Origin: JBHEBG01 sp046557915
GTDB taxonomy: Bacteria > Bacteroidota > Bacteroidia > Flavobacteriales > Flavobacteriaceae
Length of the DNA stretch: 64,000 nucleotides
NCBI RefSeq assembly: GCF_046557915.1
Contig: NZ_JBHEBG010000002.1
Location: forward strand, 558,001-622,000
Direction: 5' to 3'
The notes under the pieces were generated by a model. That model worked only from the letters and a program-made list of their open reading frames with translations. It was not told the DNA's origin and made no database searches. Each line of letters opens with the position of its first letter. The stretch's first letter is position 1. Below, one piece after another: positions 1 through 8,519 of this stretch. A program made the position numbers and the translations under genes.

Positions 1-1
1 T

Positions 2-265
2 AATGTGTGGTTGCAAAGTATAGCACGGCCAGAAGGGTATTATTCCAAGCATTTTTTGGAAAGTAGAAACCAATTAATGGTCATGGAATGGAATCGCAGG
101 GTAATGGAACCACAACGTTTTAATCCAAGGCTGTACGAACTGCGAATAGATTATAGCAACCAGATAGATTATGGATACGAGGTAAACTATAAACTCTACA
201 ACTACTTTGTGTATTTTCAACGGAAATATGGGCAACGTTTAGGGCCTTTTATCCCTCGAATTTAA
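2..265 (+). CDS. C-terminal part of a DUF6146-like protein (5' end outside the window)
   Basis: The reading frame is open to the left edge (an Asn codon precedes the first possible GTG start), so this is the tail of a longer gene. The visible 87 residues are rich in Tyr, Asn and Arg, with motifs such as ARPEGYYSKHFLES and YGYEVNYKLYNYFVYF. That pattern resembles the conserved C-terminus of DUF6146, a family of unknown function in flavobacteria; the assignment is from memory of the pattern, not a search. No catalytic motif is seen. It ends 32 bases before the next gene, which has its own promoter-like box in the gap. Confidence 0.6.
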   Translation, partial: NVWLQSIARPEGYYSKHFLESRNQLMVMEWNRRVMEPQRFNPRLYELRIDYSNQIDYGYEVNYKLYNYFVYFQRKYGQRLGPFIPRI

Positions 266-269
266 GAAG

Positions 270-277
270 TATCTTTG
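270..277 (+). promoter_or_regulatory. Bacteroidota -7 promoter box (TATCTTTG)
   Basis: An exact match to the Bacteroidota -7 consensus TAnnTTTG, ending 20 bases before the ATG at 298. I see no convincing -33 TTTG at the expected distance. Confidence 0.5.
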
Positions 278-297
278 CGTTCTAATTTTTTCAATAC

Positions 298-618
298 ATG
301 AAAAGACTAAAGGAGCGCTGGGGTATTCACTCCAATTTTCAAATCGTAATCATATTTATTGTCTTTGCCATTACCGGGTCTTCCTCGGTCTATGTGGCCA
401 AACCCGTTTTAGAATGGATGGGTCTCACCAGGGAGAGTTTTCCCGACGGCTTTTGGTGGGGTGGATTGGTATATGCAACGTTGCGCTTGATTCTTATTTT
501 TCCGATATATCAGGTCTTACTTGTGCTCATTGGGTGGTTATTTGGACAGTTTCGTTTTTTCTGGAATTTTGAAAAGAAAATGCTGAGCCGCATGGGTTTA
601 GGATTTCTCATAAAATAA
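298..618 (+). CDS. DUF6787-like small membrane protein
   Basis: A 106-residue protein with two or more hydrophobic spans (about residues 14-40 and 51-86) and a basic, aromatic C-terminus. The N-terminal pattern LKERWGI followed by a hydrophobic stretch with AITGSSS matches the flavobacterial family DUF6787. Some databases label such proteins as diacylglyceryl transferase, but no Lgt signature is visible and the protein is far too short for Lgt, so that name should not be used. Function unknown; probably inner membrane. Confidence 0.65.
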   Translation: MKRLKERWGIHSNFQIVIIFIVFAITGSSSVYVAKPVLEWMGLTRESFPDGFWWGGLVYATLRLILIFPIYQVLLVLIGWLFGQFRFFWNFEKKMLSRMGLGFLIK

Positions 619-771
619 TTACCATTTTCTTTACATAAGCCATAACCGGTATTTGCTCAGCTTTGTTAAGAGGAGAAGATGTGCAAAAAATACTTTTACG
701 TTAGGTTTCCCTACTGCTGTGGTATGTATCCCAATTACATCGCAAGGGTCATTTGCAAGGTGATTAAGGTT

Positions 772-1074
772 TTATTTCATTTCTATCACTTTTCCTTTAC
801 CCAATTTGCTAAAGACATAAGTATACAACCACATAATGGTAAAGCTGGGTATAATATCCAATCCTGGGATTATTTCTTCAATAAAAGTAACGATCCCCGC
901 TGCCTGTCCTATTTTGCCTTTATACATTCTTGTCATTAACCATCCGGCCACCGGGGCCCAGATAATATCGGAGAATTCGCCTATTCCCGGGATAATGAAA
1001 GAGACCATTCCCAATGCATCGAATAGTAATCCTAAGAAAAGGTTCCTTGTTTTATGCTCTGCTTTTTTCGACAT
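772..1074 (-). CDS. Small integral membrane protein of unknown function
   Basis: One hundred residues with a charged N-terminus (MSKKAEHKTRN) and hydrophobic spans at about residues 13-30, 35-50 and 62-90, rich in Gly, Pro and Ile (SFIIPGIGEFSDIIWAP). The C-terminus is basic (KLGKGKVIEMK). I recognise no family. The gene stands alone, convergent with the DUF6787-like gene and upstream of the GIN-domain gene on the same strand. The plus-strand frames across it lack such features and are shadows. Confidence 0.6.
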   Translation of the reverse strand: MSKKAEHKTRNLFLGLLFDALGMVSFIIPGIGEFSDIIWAPVAGWLMTRMYKGKIGQAAGIVTFIEEIIPGLDIIPSFTIMWLYTYVFSKLGKGKVIEMK

Positions 1075-1142
1075 ATTTAAAATTAGCTAATCCAACCAAA
1101 GTAATCAAAGTATATGCCAAAATTTGTATTGAGGAAAATGAC

Positions 1143-1655
1143 TTAGTTTACACCTGCGGCCCGTGATATTCTTCCACCCTCGTCCGTACTGCTAACCAAG
1201 TTTCTCGTAGATCTATATATAACCTTTCCGCCAGTGGTAGCGTTTGCCACAAGATTTTTAAAATCTATATTGGACAGGTCCACGGTGGCATCCCCTACGG
1301 CCGAAACCACAAAACTTTCAATCTGGGAAAAAGCTGTGTCCATAGTCAATATTCCACCATCTGCTACCCCAACAACACTTATTGAAGGTGTATAGATCGT
1401 AATGATGGTCTGACTAAAATCTATATTTGAATTATCGGATTTAAGTTTTAGGGTCTCGTCCGAAACTTCCCAACCAATAGCGTCCAAATTACCTCTATCA
1501 TCTGCTAACGCTATTCCATAATCCGGTGATTTAACAATGCGTATAGTAGCTCCTACATTGCTGTCCAGTGCTTCAAACTTATTGATATTGATTTTATTTT
1601 GGGAAAAACCAAGTGAAACGGTAAGTATGGTCAATACAATAAAAAACTTCTTCAT
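1143..1655 (-). CDS. Secreted GIN-domain (DUF2807) protein
   Basis: About 170 residues with a clear signal peptide (MKKFFIVLTILTVSLGFSQ). The mature part consists of short beta-strands with regular Gly/Asp/Thr turns (ADGGILTMD, GDATVDLSN, TTGGKVIY), the pattern of a DUF2807 auto-transporter-like beta-helix (GIN domain) found in many Bacteroidota periplasmic or surface proteins. The molecular role is unknown. An ATG two codons upstream (1661) is an equally possible start; I chose the one directly at the signal peptide. It lies tail-on to folE in the same direction with about 155 bases between. Confidence 0.75.
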   Translation of the reverse strand: MKKFFIVLTILTVSLGFSQNKININKFEALDSNVGATIRIVKSPDYGIALADDRGNLDAIGWEVSDETLKLKSDNSNIDFSQTIITIYTPSISVVGVADGGILTMDTAFSQIESFVVSAVGDATVDLSNIDFKNLVANATTGGKVIYRSTRNLVSSTDEGGRISRAAGVN

Positions 1656-1810
1656 GGTCATAAGTTTAGAAGGTATCCTATTATATAGACGTAAAAAATG
1701 GCGAAATGTTACATTTGTGTTAAAAAAATATAGGAAAATATTTCACTTTTCTGTTTCCAAGTCCTGGGAAAAATCTACGAAATAGCCCGAAACACCAATA
1801 AAAATAAGGG

Positions 1811-2410
1811 TTAAGAGAGGTTTGAACTAATTAATTTCAAAAACTCGTTACGTGTCTCTATTTTTTCAAATTGTCCTCTAAATCCGGAGGTTGTGGTAAC
1901 CGAATTTTGTTTTTGCACCCCCCGCATCATCATACACATATGGGATGCCTCTATTACTACGGCCACTCCTTTCGGTTTTAGGGTATTGTTAATGCATTCC
2001 AAGATATCATGGGTTAGCCGTTCTTGCACTTGCAGGCGCCTGGCAAATACATCTACCACACGGGGAATTTTACTTAAGCCAACTATATGTCCATTGGGAA
2101 TATAGGCGATATGGGCTTTCCCAAAAAACGGGAGCATATGATGTTCGCACAAGGAATAAAGTTCTATATCCTTTATAATGACCATATCGTCATAATCTTC
2201 TTTAAACATAGCGCTTTTAAGGATGTCCACGGCATCTTGTTTGTATCCCTGGGTAAGGAACAACATGGCCTTGGCAGCCCGCTCCGGGGTTTTAATAAGA
2301 CCTTCTCTATCTACATCCTCCCCGATCTCATTGATGATCTTGGAGAACCGGTCCTTTACATCGTTCGTAATTTTTATGTTGTACTCCTCTAAGTTTTGAT
2401 ATGGCGACAT
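1811..2410 (-). CDS. folE: GTP cyclohydrolase I
   Basis: FolE converts GTP to 7,8-dihydroneopterin triphosphate, the first step of folate (and queuosine-type deazapurine) synthesis, as a cytosolic homodecamer with a catalytic zinc. The 199 residues match family length. The zinc ligand regions are intact: SLCEHHMLPFFG (Cys and His) and ASHMCMMMRGVQ (second Cys). PRVVDVFARRLQVQERLT and GTP-binding QKQNSVTTTS are also present. It is transcribed after msrA on the same strand with a 13-base gap, so the two may be co-transcribed. Confidence 0.96.
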   Translation of the reverse strand: MSPYQNLEEYNIKITNDVKDRFSKIINEIGEDVDREGLIKTPERAAKAMLFLTQGYKQDAVDILKSAMFKEDYDDMVIIKDIELYSLCEHHMLPFFGKAHIAYIPNGHIVGLSKIPRVVDVFARRLQVQERLTHDILECINNTLKPKGVAVVIEASHMCMMMRGVQKQNSVTTTSGFRGQFEKIETRNEFLKLISSNLS

Positions 2411-2423
2411 TTAACTTGTTGTT

Positions 2424-2972
2424 TTAGTTCAATTTTTCGGTATAATATTCTTTTAGCTTATCAATTTTAGGATTTATTATAACCTGACAGTAAGGCTGTG
2501 CCCTGTGGTCGTTATAATAATTTTGATGGTCTTCTTCCGCATTGTAAAAAATTTGGGCTTCGGACACTTTGGTAACCACGGGAGCTTCAAATACATTTTT
2601 CTCTCCCAAAAACTTGATGAATTTCTCTGCTTTCTCTTTTTGTAAATTAGTGTGATAAAAAATTTCGCTCCTATATTGTGTGCCTACGTCATTTCCCTGA
2701 CGGTCCTTGGTTGTAGGATCATGGGTAGCAAAAAAAACTTCCAATAATTCTTCATAAGTGATAACTGCTGAATCGAAAGTAATTTGAATGGCTTCGGCAT
2801 GGCCCGTCCTACCCGTACAGATTTCGCGGTAGCTAGGATTCTTTATTGTACCACCCGTATAACCAGAGATTACTTGCGTTACGCCCTTAAGACGTTGAAA
2901 AACAGCTTCTGTACACCAAAAGCAGCCTCCAGCAAAAGTAGCCGTTTCATATGTTGTTATTGTTGTTGACAT
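2424..2972 (-). CDS. msrA: Peptide-methionine (S)-S-oxide reductase
   Basis: MsrA reduces methionine-S-sulfoxide in proteins and free Met, repairing oxidative damage. The 182-residue protein has the catalytic GGCFWCTEAVF motif near residue 15, then GYTGG, HAEAIQITFD, FFATHDPTTKDRQGNDVGTQYRS and the C-terminal HQNYYNDH. There is no signal peptide, so it is predicted to be cytosolic. No MsrB domain is fused and no msrB gene is adjacent. It is the upstream partner of folE; the only thing upstream on its strand is the divergent LolD-like ATPase gene. Confidence 0.96.
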   Translation of the reverse strand: MSTTITTYETATFAGGCFWCTEAVFQRLKGVTQVISGYTGGTIKNPSYREICTGRTGHAEAIQITFDSAVITYEELLEVFFATHDPTTKDRQGNDVGTQYRSEIFYHTNLQKEKAEKFIKFLGEKNVFEAPVVTKVSEAQIFYNAEEDHQNYYNDHRAQPYCQVIINPKIDKLKEYYTEKLN

Positions 2973-3109
2973 TGTCCTTGTTCTTTATGTTTCTAAAAAT
3001 ACCTATTTCCCCGATACTTGAAGGTATAATTGATTCGATTAGTCTTACTGAGGTATAGAAAATTACTATAGTCTACCATAAACTATTAAAAACACGGATT
3101 TGATTTTTT

Positions 3110-3117
3110 TATTTTTG
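3110..3117 (+). promoter_or_regulatory. Possible -7 promoter box (TATTTTTG)
   Basis: Matches TAnnTTTG in the 190-base msrA/LolD-like intergenic region, 45 bases before the ATG at 3163. The spacing is longer than for most such boxes in this window, hence modest confidence. Confidence 0.35.
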
Positions 3118-3162
3118 CCATGTGTGCGCTAATGTTTACTTTCATCCCGTAAATTTCCTTTA

Positions 3163-3825
3163 ATGATCCAAGCCAACAATATTCAAAAATTCTACGGAGA
3201 CCTTCAAGTATTAAAAGGAGTGGCCCTGCATATAAAAAAGGGCGAAATTGTTTCCATTGTGGGTGCTTCCGGAGCAGGAAAAACCACGCTGCTACAAATT
3301 TTGGGCACCTTGGACGGACAGTCCAATAAAAAAGATAGTCAGTTAATTATCAACGGTGTGGATGTTAATGCACTTAACGATAAATCGATGGCCAAATTTA
3401 GGAACCAACATATCGGTTTCATATTTCAATTTCATCAGTTACTCCCAGAATTTACGGCCCTAGAGAACGTATGTATACCTGCTTTTATAAAAAAAACACC
3501 TAGAAACCAAGCTGAGGCCAAGGCAAGGGAACTGTTAGATTTTCTTGGGCTATCCCACAGAATAGATCACAAACCAAACGCTCTTTCTGGCGGTGAACAA
3601 CAACGCGTAGCGGTTGCTAGGGCACTGGTAAACGACCCCTCAATAATTTTTGCCGACGAGCCTAGTGGTAACTTGGATTCAGAAAGTGCGGACACCTTAC
3701 ATAAATTGTTTTTTGAGCTACGCGATAAACTAGGGCAAACCTTTGTTATAGTAACCCACAATCAGGGTTTGGCTAATATGGCCGATAGAAAATTGACAAT
3801 GGTGGACGGATTGATAACTAAGTAA
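3163..3825 (+). CDS. ABC transporter ATP-binding protein, LolD/MacB-type
   Basis: A 220-residue stand-alone ABC ATPase with Walker A GASGAGKTT (about residue 33), Q-loop region GFIFQFHQLLPEFTALENV, signature LSGGEQQRVA, Walker B IIFADEPSGNLDS and switch His VTHN. The length, the LLPEFTALENV segment and the EPSGNLDS motif are typical of the LolD/MacB/FtsE group, which powers lipoprotein release or other mechanotransmission rather than solute import. No permease gene flanks it, so its LolC/E-like partner must lie elsewhere. Substrate is inferred only by family. Confidence 0.88.
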   Translation: MIQANNIQKFYGDLQVLKGVALHIKKGEIVSIVGASGAGKTTLLQILGTLDGQSNKKDSQLIINGVDVNALNDKSMAKFRNQHIGFIFQFHQLLPEFTALENVCIPAFIKKTPRNQAEAKARELLDFLGLSHRIDHKPNALSGGEQQRVAVARALVNDPSIIFADEPSGNLDSESADTLHKLFFELRDKLGQTFVIVTHNQGLANMADRKLTMVDGLITK

Positions 3826-3889
3826 TTTTTAAGTTCAAAATCCTGGAATCCAAATTACATCGCCTGAAAATTTTGACAGACTTAAATAC

Positions 3890-4102
3890 ATGCTAAACAA
3901 CACTTTAAAGGAGAAAATTATTGCAGTTTGCAATGCCAAAATTGCCGCAAAAGGCTCCAATGTAGGGTTATCGTTTTATGCCTTCTTTTCCAATAAGAAC
4001 AGCGATCCGGAATTATTAATGGAAATGGCCACATGGTGGATTTTGGAACATAAGTTAGACCATTTTGAAAAAGCTGTGAAAATTAAAAATCTAGTTCAGT
4101 AA
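3890..4102 (+). CDS. DUF6500-like small soluble protein
   Basis: Seventy residues, no signal peptide or membrane span. The sequence has KIAAKGSNVGLSFYAFFSNK and a Trp-rich stretch ATWWILEHKLDHFEKAV, recalling DUF6500, a small family of unknown function. It lies 64 bases after the LolD-like gene and 61 bases before the TIGR02757 gene, so it could share their transcript. Its good codon structure and conserved-looking aromatic pattern argue that it is a real gene. Confidence 0.6.
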   Translation: MLNNTLKEKIIAVCNAKIAAKGSNVGLSFYAFFSNKNSDPELLMEMATWWILEHKLDHFEKAVKIKNLVQ

Positions 4103-4163
4103 ACGGCAGATCCAAAACACCAATGATACATCCAAAAACAAAGAACCTCCAAACTCTCCTTTA

Positions 4164-4928
4164 ATGAACAAATCGGAACTAAAGGAGTTTTTGGACGCCA
4201 AGGCCGCCCAGTATGATCATCCCAAATTTTTGGAAACAGACCCTATTAAGATTCCGCATCTATTTTCCAAAAAAGAGGACATTGAGATCGGCGCTTTTCT
4301 AACTGCCACCATAGCATGGGGTAATCGCAAGAGCATTATTAAAAATGCAACCACCCTCATGGAGCTTTTGGATTATGCTCCACATAATTTTGTGATGCAA
4401 CACCAAAAGGGCGATTTGGAAAAACTTTCCAATTTTGTGCACCGTACCTTCCAAGGAGAAGACCTTATTTATTTCATACAAAGCCTACACAATATCTATA
4501 GCAACCATGGTGGCTTGGAAGACTGCTTTTCCAAAAATGCCACTCCCCTTTCGCTGCAGCCGGCCATTAGCAATTTTAAGAAGGTATTTTTTGAAATACC
4601 ACATCCCAAAAGAACTACAAAACACGTTTCGGATCCTGAGAGGGGTTCTGCCGCCAAGCGCATCAATATGTTTCTGCGCTGGATGGTACGTCCCAATACC
4701 ACAGGTGTAGACTTTGGCCTTTGGAAAACGATTCGGCCGGCCCAATTGTCCTGTCCCTTAGACGTGCATTCGGGAAACGTTGCCAGAAAACTGGGACTCT
4801 TAAAGCGATCACAGAATGATGCAAGGGCCCTTGGGCTGCTCGATACCGAACTGAGAAAATTAGACCCCTTAGACCCTGTAAAATACGACTTTGCCCTTTT
4901 TGGTCTTGGGGTTTTTGAAAAATTTTAA
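4164..4928 (+). CDS. TIGR02757 (DUF2400) family protein
   Basis: A 254-residue cytosolic protein with landmarks of the TIGR02757/DUF2400 family: KFLETDPIKIPHLFSKKEDIEIGAF near the N-terminus, ATIAWGNRKSI, RTFQGEDLIYF, AAKRINMFLRWMVRP and a C-terminal PVKYDFALFGLGV. The HhH-glycosylase-like helical pattern (KRINMFLRWMVR, LDVHSGNVARKLGLL) suggests a fold related to base-excision glycosylases, but no activity is established to my knowledge. Length is normal for the family and the gene is intact. DNA-related function is inference only. Confidence 0.85.
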   Translation: MNKSELKEFLDAKAAQYDHPKFLETDPIKIPHLFSKKEDIEIGAFLTATIAWGNRKSIIKNATTLMELLDYAPHNFVMQHQKGDLEKLSNFVHRTFQGEDLIYFIQSLHNIYSNHGGLEDCFSKNATPLSLQPAISNFKKVFFEIPHPKRTTKHVSDPERGSAAKRINMFLRWMVRPNTTGVDFGLWKTIRPAQLSCPLDVHSGNVARKLGLLKRSQNDARALGLLDTELRKLDPLDPVKYDFALFGLGVFEKF

Positions 4929-5057
4929 TTCCAAGATCGCTGTAGCACCTTGTGGGTAAACAGTACCTTACCTATTTAATTTAAAAACAATTGAGGCGCT
5001 ATAATCGCTAAGGATAAGATAGCTTCATGGAAACCAATTGCATTAGCTAGAGAAAAA

Positions 5058-6200
5058 TCATTCACCAAACCCATACATCGGGGCAAATTCTAGGGGTATT
5101 TTTACGTTGCCTTCTGCAATGGATTTGTAAATGGCCTCTACAATAATCATATCGCGTTTACCCATGGCCCCTGGGACCTTATTAGGTGTCCCCGATAAGA
5201 TGTGGCTTGCAAAGTCGTCCATCTGTAATTTTTGTTGACGCTCGTGCGGAAATTCTATCGTCCTACCAGAGGAGGTACTTCCTCGCAAAGGGCCGTAGTG
5301 ATTTGCCGGATTTAGTTCAAACCACCCCCTATCGCATGATGCATATAAGCGGTTTGCATTCACATTGTGTGATGTAAAAATGTTGGCTACCGCTCCACTT
5401 GGAAATTCGAACTGGGCCGTTACGGTCTCATCGGTATCTTTGAAGTATTCCGGTCGAGTGCTGAATTCCTGAGCTGTAACGGAGGTTGGATTTTCTCCGG
5501 TTCCGTATATTGCGCTCTGAATGGCGTAAACTCCCATGTTCATTAATGCTCCCCCACCGGAAAGCGCCTTGTTAAGTCGCCATTGATCCGGATTACCCCT
5601 AGAGTTGTATGCCGCATCGGCAGAGAGGTATTTTACATTGCCAAAAGTCTTTTCGCTTACCATGCGCTTCACTTCCTGGGTATACGGTTCGGAATGTAAC
5701 CGATAACCCACACTAAGTTTTACCCCTGCCTCTTGGCACGCATCAATTATCGCATCGCATTCTGCAACATTCATGGCCATAGGTTTTTCGCAGATAACAT
5801 GCTTACCAGCCTTTGCGGCGCGTATACAAAAATCCGCATGCATACTATTGGGAAGCACTACATAAACAATATCTATGGTGTCGTTATTAGCAATGTCATC
5901 AAAATTATCATAATTATAAACGCTTTCTTTTGGAATACCATACTGCTGCATCCATTGTACTTCCTTTTTTGGAGTACCGGTAACAATTCCACTTAACTTA
6001 CAAAATTGGGTGTCCTGTAAAGCAGGTGCCAATTGGTAAGTACTATAGCTACCAAGCCCTACAAGAGCCATGCCCAATTTTTTCTGACTCTTGTGTGTGT
6101 TGGGACTTCCATATGCCCAGGTCAAAGGAGTCATAAGTGCCGCTGCACCTATGCCTTTGCCAACCGTAGTATTAAAAGCTCTGCGGGATAGTTTTTTCAT
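5058..6200 (-). CDS. Tat-exported Gfo/Idh/MocA oxidoreductase (glucose-fructose oxidoreductase-like)
   Basis: A 380-residue NAD(P)-dependent oxidoreductase. It begins with a twin-arginine signal (KKLSRRAFNTTVGKGIGAAAL), implying export of the folded, cofactor-loaded enzyme, as for periplasmic glucose-fructose oxidoreductase. The Rossmann motif LVGLGSYSTYQLAPAL (about 47-62), the VICEKPMAMN Lys-Pro motif and the C-terminal GFO_IDH_MocA_C region (SGGGALMNMGVYAIQ) follow in family order. The sugar substrate cannot be read from sequence. It is monocistronic, divergent from the secreted S10 peptidase. Confidence 0.88.
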   Translation of the reverse strand: MKKLSRRAFNTTVGKGIGAAALMTPLTWAYGSPNTHKSQKKLGMALVGLGSYSTYQLAPALQDTQFCKLSGIVTGTPKKEVQWMQQYGIPKESVYNYDNFDDIANNDTIDIVYVVLPNSMHADFCIRAAKAGKHVICEKPMAMNVAECDAIIDACQEAGVKLSVGYRLHSEPYTQEVKRMVSEKTFGNVKYLSADAAYNSRGNPDQWRLNKALSGGGALMNMGVYAIQSAIYGTGENPTSVTAQEFSTRPEYFKDTDETVTAQFEFPSGAVANIFTSHNVNANRLYASCDRGWFELNPANHYGPLRGSTSSGRTIEFPHERQQKLQMDDFASHILSGTPNKVPGAMGKRDMIIVEAIYKSIAEGNVKIPLEFAPMYGFGE

Positions 6201-6349
6201 ATCTAAAAGGGTTTAGTATTCAACTACAAATTGTCTTCAAAAATTACAATTTTTACATCAAGATTCAGAAAGACAACTAAAGATACAAAACCTATCTATT
6301 TTCAATCTAAATTCCTATTTTTAAACGAATTTCAAAAAGCAACATCCAA

Positions 6350-7843
6350 ATGAAGCAAAACGTCTTATTTTCATTATTCTCTCTTCTATTTATTTCACAA
6401 TCGGGTTTGGCCCAAGACCGAAAATTGCCCTTGGACACTACGGTGGTAACACAACACAATGTAACCGTAAACGGCACTTCCTTTGCATATACCGCCACAA
6501 CAGGCACACAACCGGTCTGGGACGATATGGGGGAGCCCATTGCCTCCTTACATTATACCTACTATACAAGAAATAATGTAAAAGACCGTGCTAGCCGACC
6601 TTTATTGATGTCTTTTAATGGCGGGCCAGGATCTGGTTCTGTTTGGATGCACTTGGCCTACACTGGCCCTCGTGTCCTAAAGATCGATGATGAAGGCTAT
6701 CCGGTGCAACCCTATGGTGTAAAGCAAAATCCTTATTCCATTTTGGATGTTTGTGACATTGTTTATATAAACCCTGCCAATACAGGATATTCCCGAACCA
6801 TTCCAGAAAAAGGGGAAAAGGTAGATCGGGAAAAGTTTTTTGGCATTAATGCCGATGTTAAATATTTGGCAGAATGGCTAAACACCTTTGTAACGCGCAA
6901 CAACAGATGGCGTTCTCCCAAATATATTATTGGGGAAAGCTATGGGGGTACCCGAGTAATGGGCTTGTCCCTGGCTTTACAAAATCAGCAGTGGATGTAT
7001 CTTAATGGAGTAATTATGGTATCGCCGGCAGACTATAATGTAATTACCAAAAATGGTCCGGTATCCGGTGCGCTTAACCTTCCGTACTATACCGCGGCCG
7101 CTTGGCACCATAAAGCCTTGCCTTCGGACTTACAGCAAAAGGATCTGTTGGATATACTACCAGAATCTGAGTCCTATACCATCAACACACTTATTCCGGC
7201 ACTTGCCAAAGGTGGTTTCATAAGTGCTACCGAGAAAAATGAGGTTGCAAAAAAAATAGCCCATTATTCAGGGCTATCAGAAAAAGAAATTTTACAACAT
7301 AACCTGGAAATTCCCACGGATTACTTTTGGAAAGCCCTTATGAGGGATCGTGGCGGTTATAATATTGGTAGGCTAGATAGCCGGTATTTGGGTATAGACA
7401 AACAATTGGCCGGAAGCGGACCCGATTATAGTGCAGAACTCACCTCTTGGTTGCACAGCTTTACACCGGCCATTAATTATTATCTGCAGGAAGAGTTAAA
7501 ATTTAAGACCGATATTAAATACAATATGTTTGGACCCGTACATCCGTGGAACAACGAAGATGACAATACCCGTGATAATTTGCGGCAGGCAATGGCCCAA
7601 AATCCCTATCTCAACGTCTTGGTACAATCCGGGTATTATGATGGGGCAACTACCTATTTTAATGCAAAATACACCATGTGGCAAATAGACCCCAGTGGAC
7701 GTATGAAAGATCGTTTTAGCTTTAAAGGGTATCGCAGCGGACATATGATGTATCTAAGAAGGGAAGATTTAAAAAACGCCAATGACGACATACGAGCGTT
7801 TATCTTAAAAACAATGGCCAATGGCAAATCGGCTAAATATTAA
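6350..7843 (+). CDS. Secreted S10 family serine carboxypeptidase-like peptidase
   Basis: A 497-residue protein with a signal peptide (MKQNVLFSLFSLLFISQSGLAQ). S10 landmarks are in order: oxyanion-hole NGGPGSGSVWMH (about residue 88), catalytic Ser in GESYGGTR (about 197), an Asp candidate in YYDGATTYFNAK and catalytic His in RSGHMMYLR near the C-terminus. S10 enzymes remove C-terminal residues from peptides. It leads a run of four secreted genes; the next starts 18 bases after its stop, consistent with co-transcription. It probably acts in the periplasm or outside the cell. Confidence 0.92.
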   Translation: MKQNVLFSLFSLLFISQSGLAQDRKLPLDTTVVTQHNVTVNGTSFAYTATTGTQPVWDDMGEPIASLHYTYYTRNNVKDRASRPLLMSFNGGPGSGSVWMHLAYTGPRVLKIDDEGYPVQPYGVKQNPYSILDVCDIVYINPANTGYSRTIPEKGEKVDREKFFGINADVKYLAEWLNTFVTRNNRWRSPKYIIGESYGGTRVMGLSLALQNQQWMYLNGVIMVSPADYNVITKNGPVSGALNLPYYTAAAWHHKALPSDLQQKDLLDILPESESYTINTLIPALAKGGFISATEKNEVAKKIAHYSGLSEKEILQHNLEIPTDYFWKALMRDRGGYNIGRLDSRYLGIDKQLAGSGPDYSAELTSWLHSFTPAINYYLQEELKFKTDIKYNMFGPVHPWNNEDDNTRDNLRQAMAQNPYLNVLVQSGYYDGATTYFNAKYTMWQIDPSGRMKDRFSFKGYRSGHMMYLRREDLKNANDDIRAFILKTMANGKSAKY

Positions 7844-7861
7844 ACCGTTAAATCCATCACA

Positions 7862-8446
7862 ATGAAAAATACTAAAATAGGAATACTGGTTTTACTATTA
7901 CATGTAATCTCTTTGGGCTTCAGTCAGGAAGTACCCTCAAAAGAATGGCAGATAAAAACTGCTGTTTTGGCCGCACCGGCAGAATTTCAGGAAGGCGCCC
8001 TAGTCTATGGTTATAATTCCGCCGGAGATTTTGTAGTACTGCGTGAAGGCACCAACGCCTATGTATGCTTGGCGGACGACCCTAAGAAAGAAGGATTCTC
8101 CACTGCGGCTTATCATAAGAGTCTCGATGAGTTTATGGCACGTGGCAGAGCCCTAAAGGCAGAAGGAAAAGAATTTAAGGAAATCTTTGATATAAGGGAG
8201 AAAGAAGTAAAATCCGGTGCCTTAAAAATGCCCGATAAGGCCACGCTTTGCGTTTTTTCCGGCACTGTAAACGAAGAGACCAAGGAAATTGAAAACCCAT
8301 ATGTACGCTACGTGTTTTATATGCCATTTGCCACGGGGGAAACAACGGGGCTACCCACTACGCCAATGCCTCCCGGACATGCTTGGCTTATGGACGCTGG
8401 CACCTACAGGGCACATATAATGATTACGCCCCCCAAAAAGGAATAA
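7862..8446 (+). CDS. Secreted protein of unknown function
   Basis: 194 residues with a signal peptide ending near GFSQ. The mature part carries ALVYGYNSAGDFVVLREGTNAYVC and, near the C-terminus, PTTPMPPGHAWLMDAGTYRAHIMI. The only cysteines in the mature chain are two, far apart. I recognise no family and see no catalytic motif; the repeated short beta-like stretches suggest a compact beta-rich domain. Its position 18 bases after the S10 peptidase suggests a shared transcript, so a role linked to peptide degradation is possible but unproven. Confidence 0.7.
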   Translation: MKNTKIGILVLLLHVISLGFSQEVPSKEWQIKTAVLAAPAEFQEGALVYGYNSAGDFVVLREGTNAYVCLADDPKKEGFSTAAYHKSLDEFMARGRALKAEGKEFKEIFDIREKEVKSGALKMPDKATLCVFSGTVNEETKEIENPYVRYVFYMPFATGETTGLPTTPMPPGHAWLMDAGTYRAHIMITPPKKE

Positions 8447-8519
8447 AACCCGGTGAAAAAGGGCAGGTGGCACCTTTTAATAACCCATGATAGCGATTTA
8501 AAAAATTTATGTACCAACT

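Noticed and set aside
298..618. Naming the 106-aa membrane protein as prolipoprotein diacylglyceryl transferase
   Set aside because: Lgt is much larger and its signature is absent; the name appears to be a database artefact.
679..939. Plus-strand ORF of 86 codons
   Set aside because: It is antisense to a membrane protein gene with better codon pattern, and its translation has no recognisable features.
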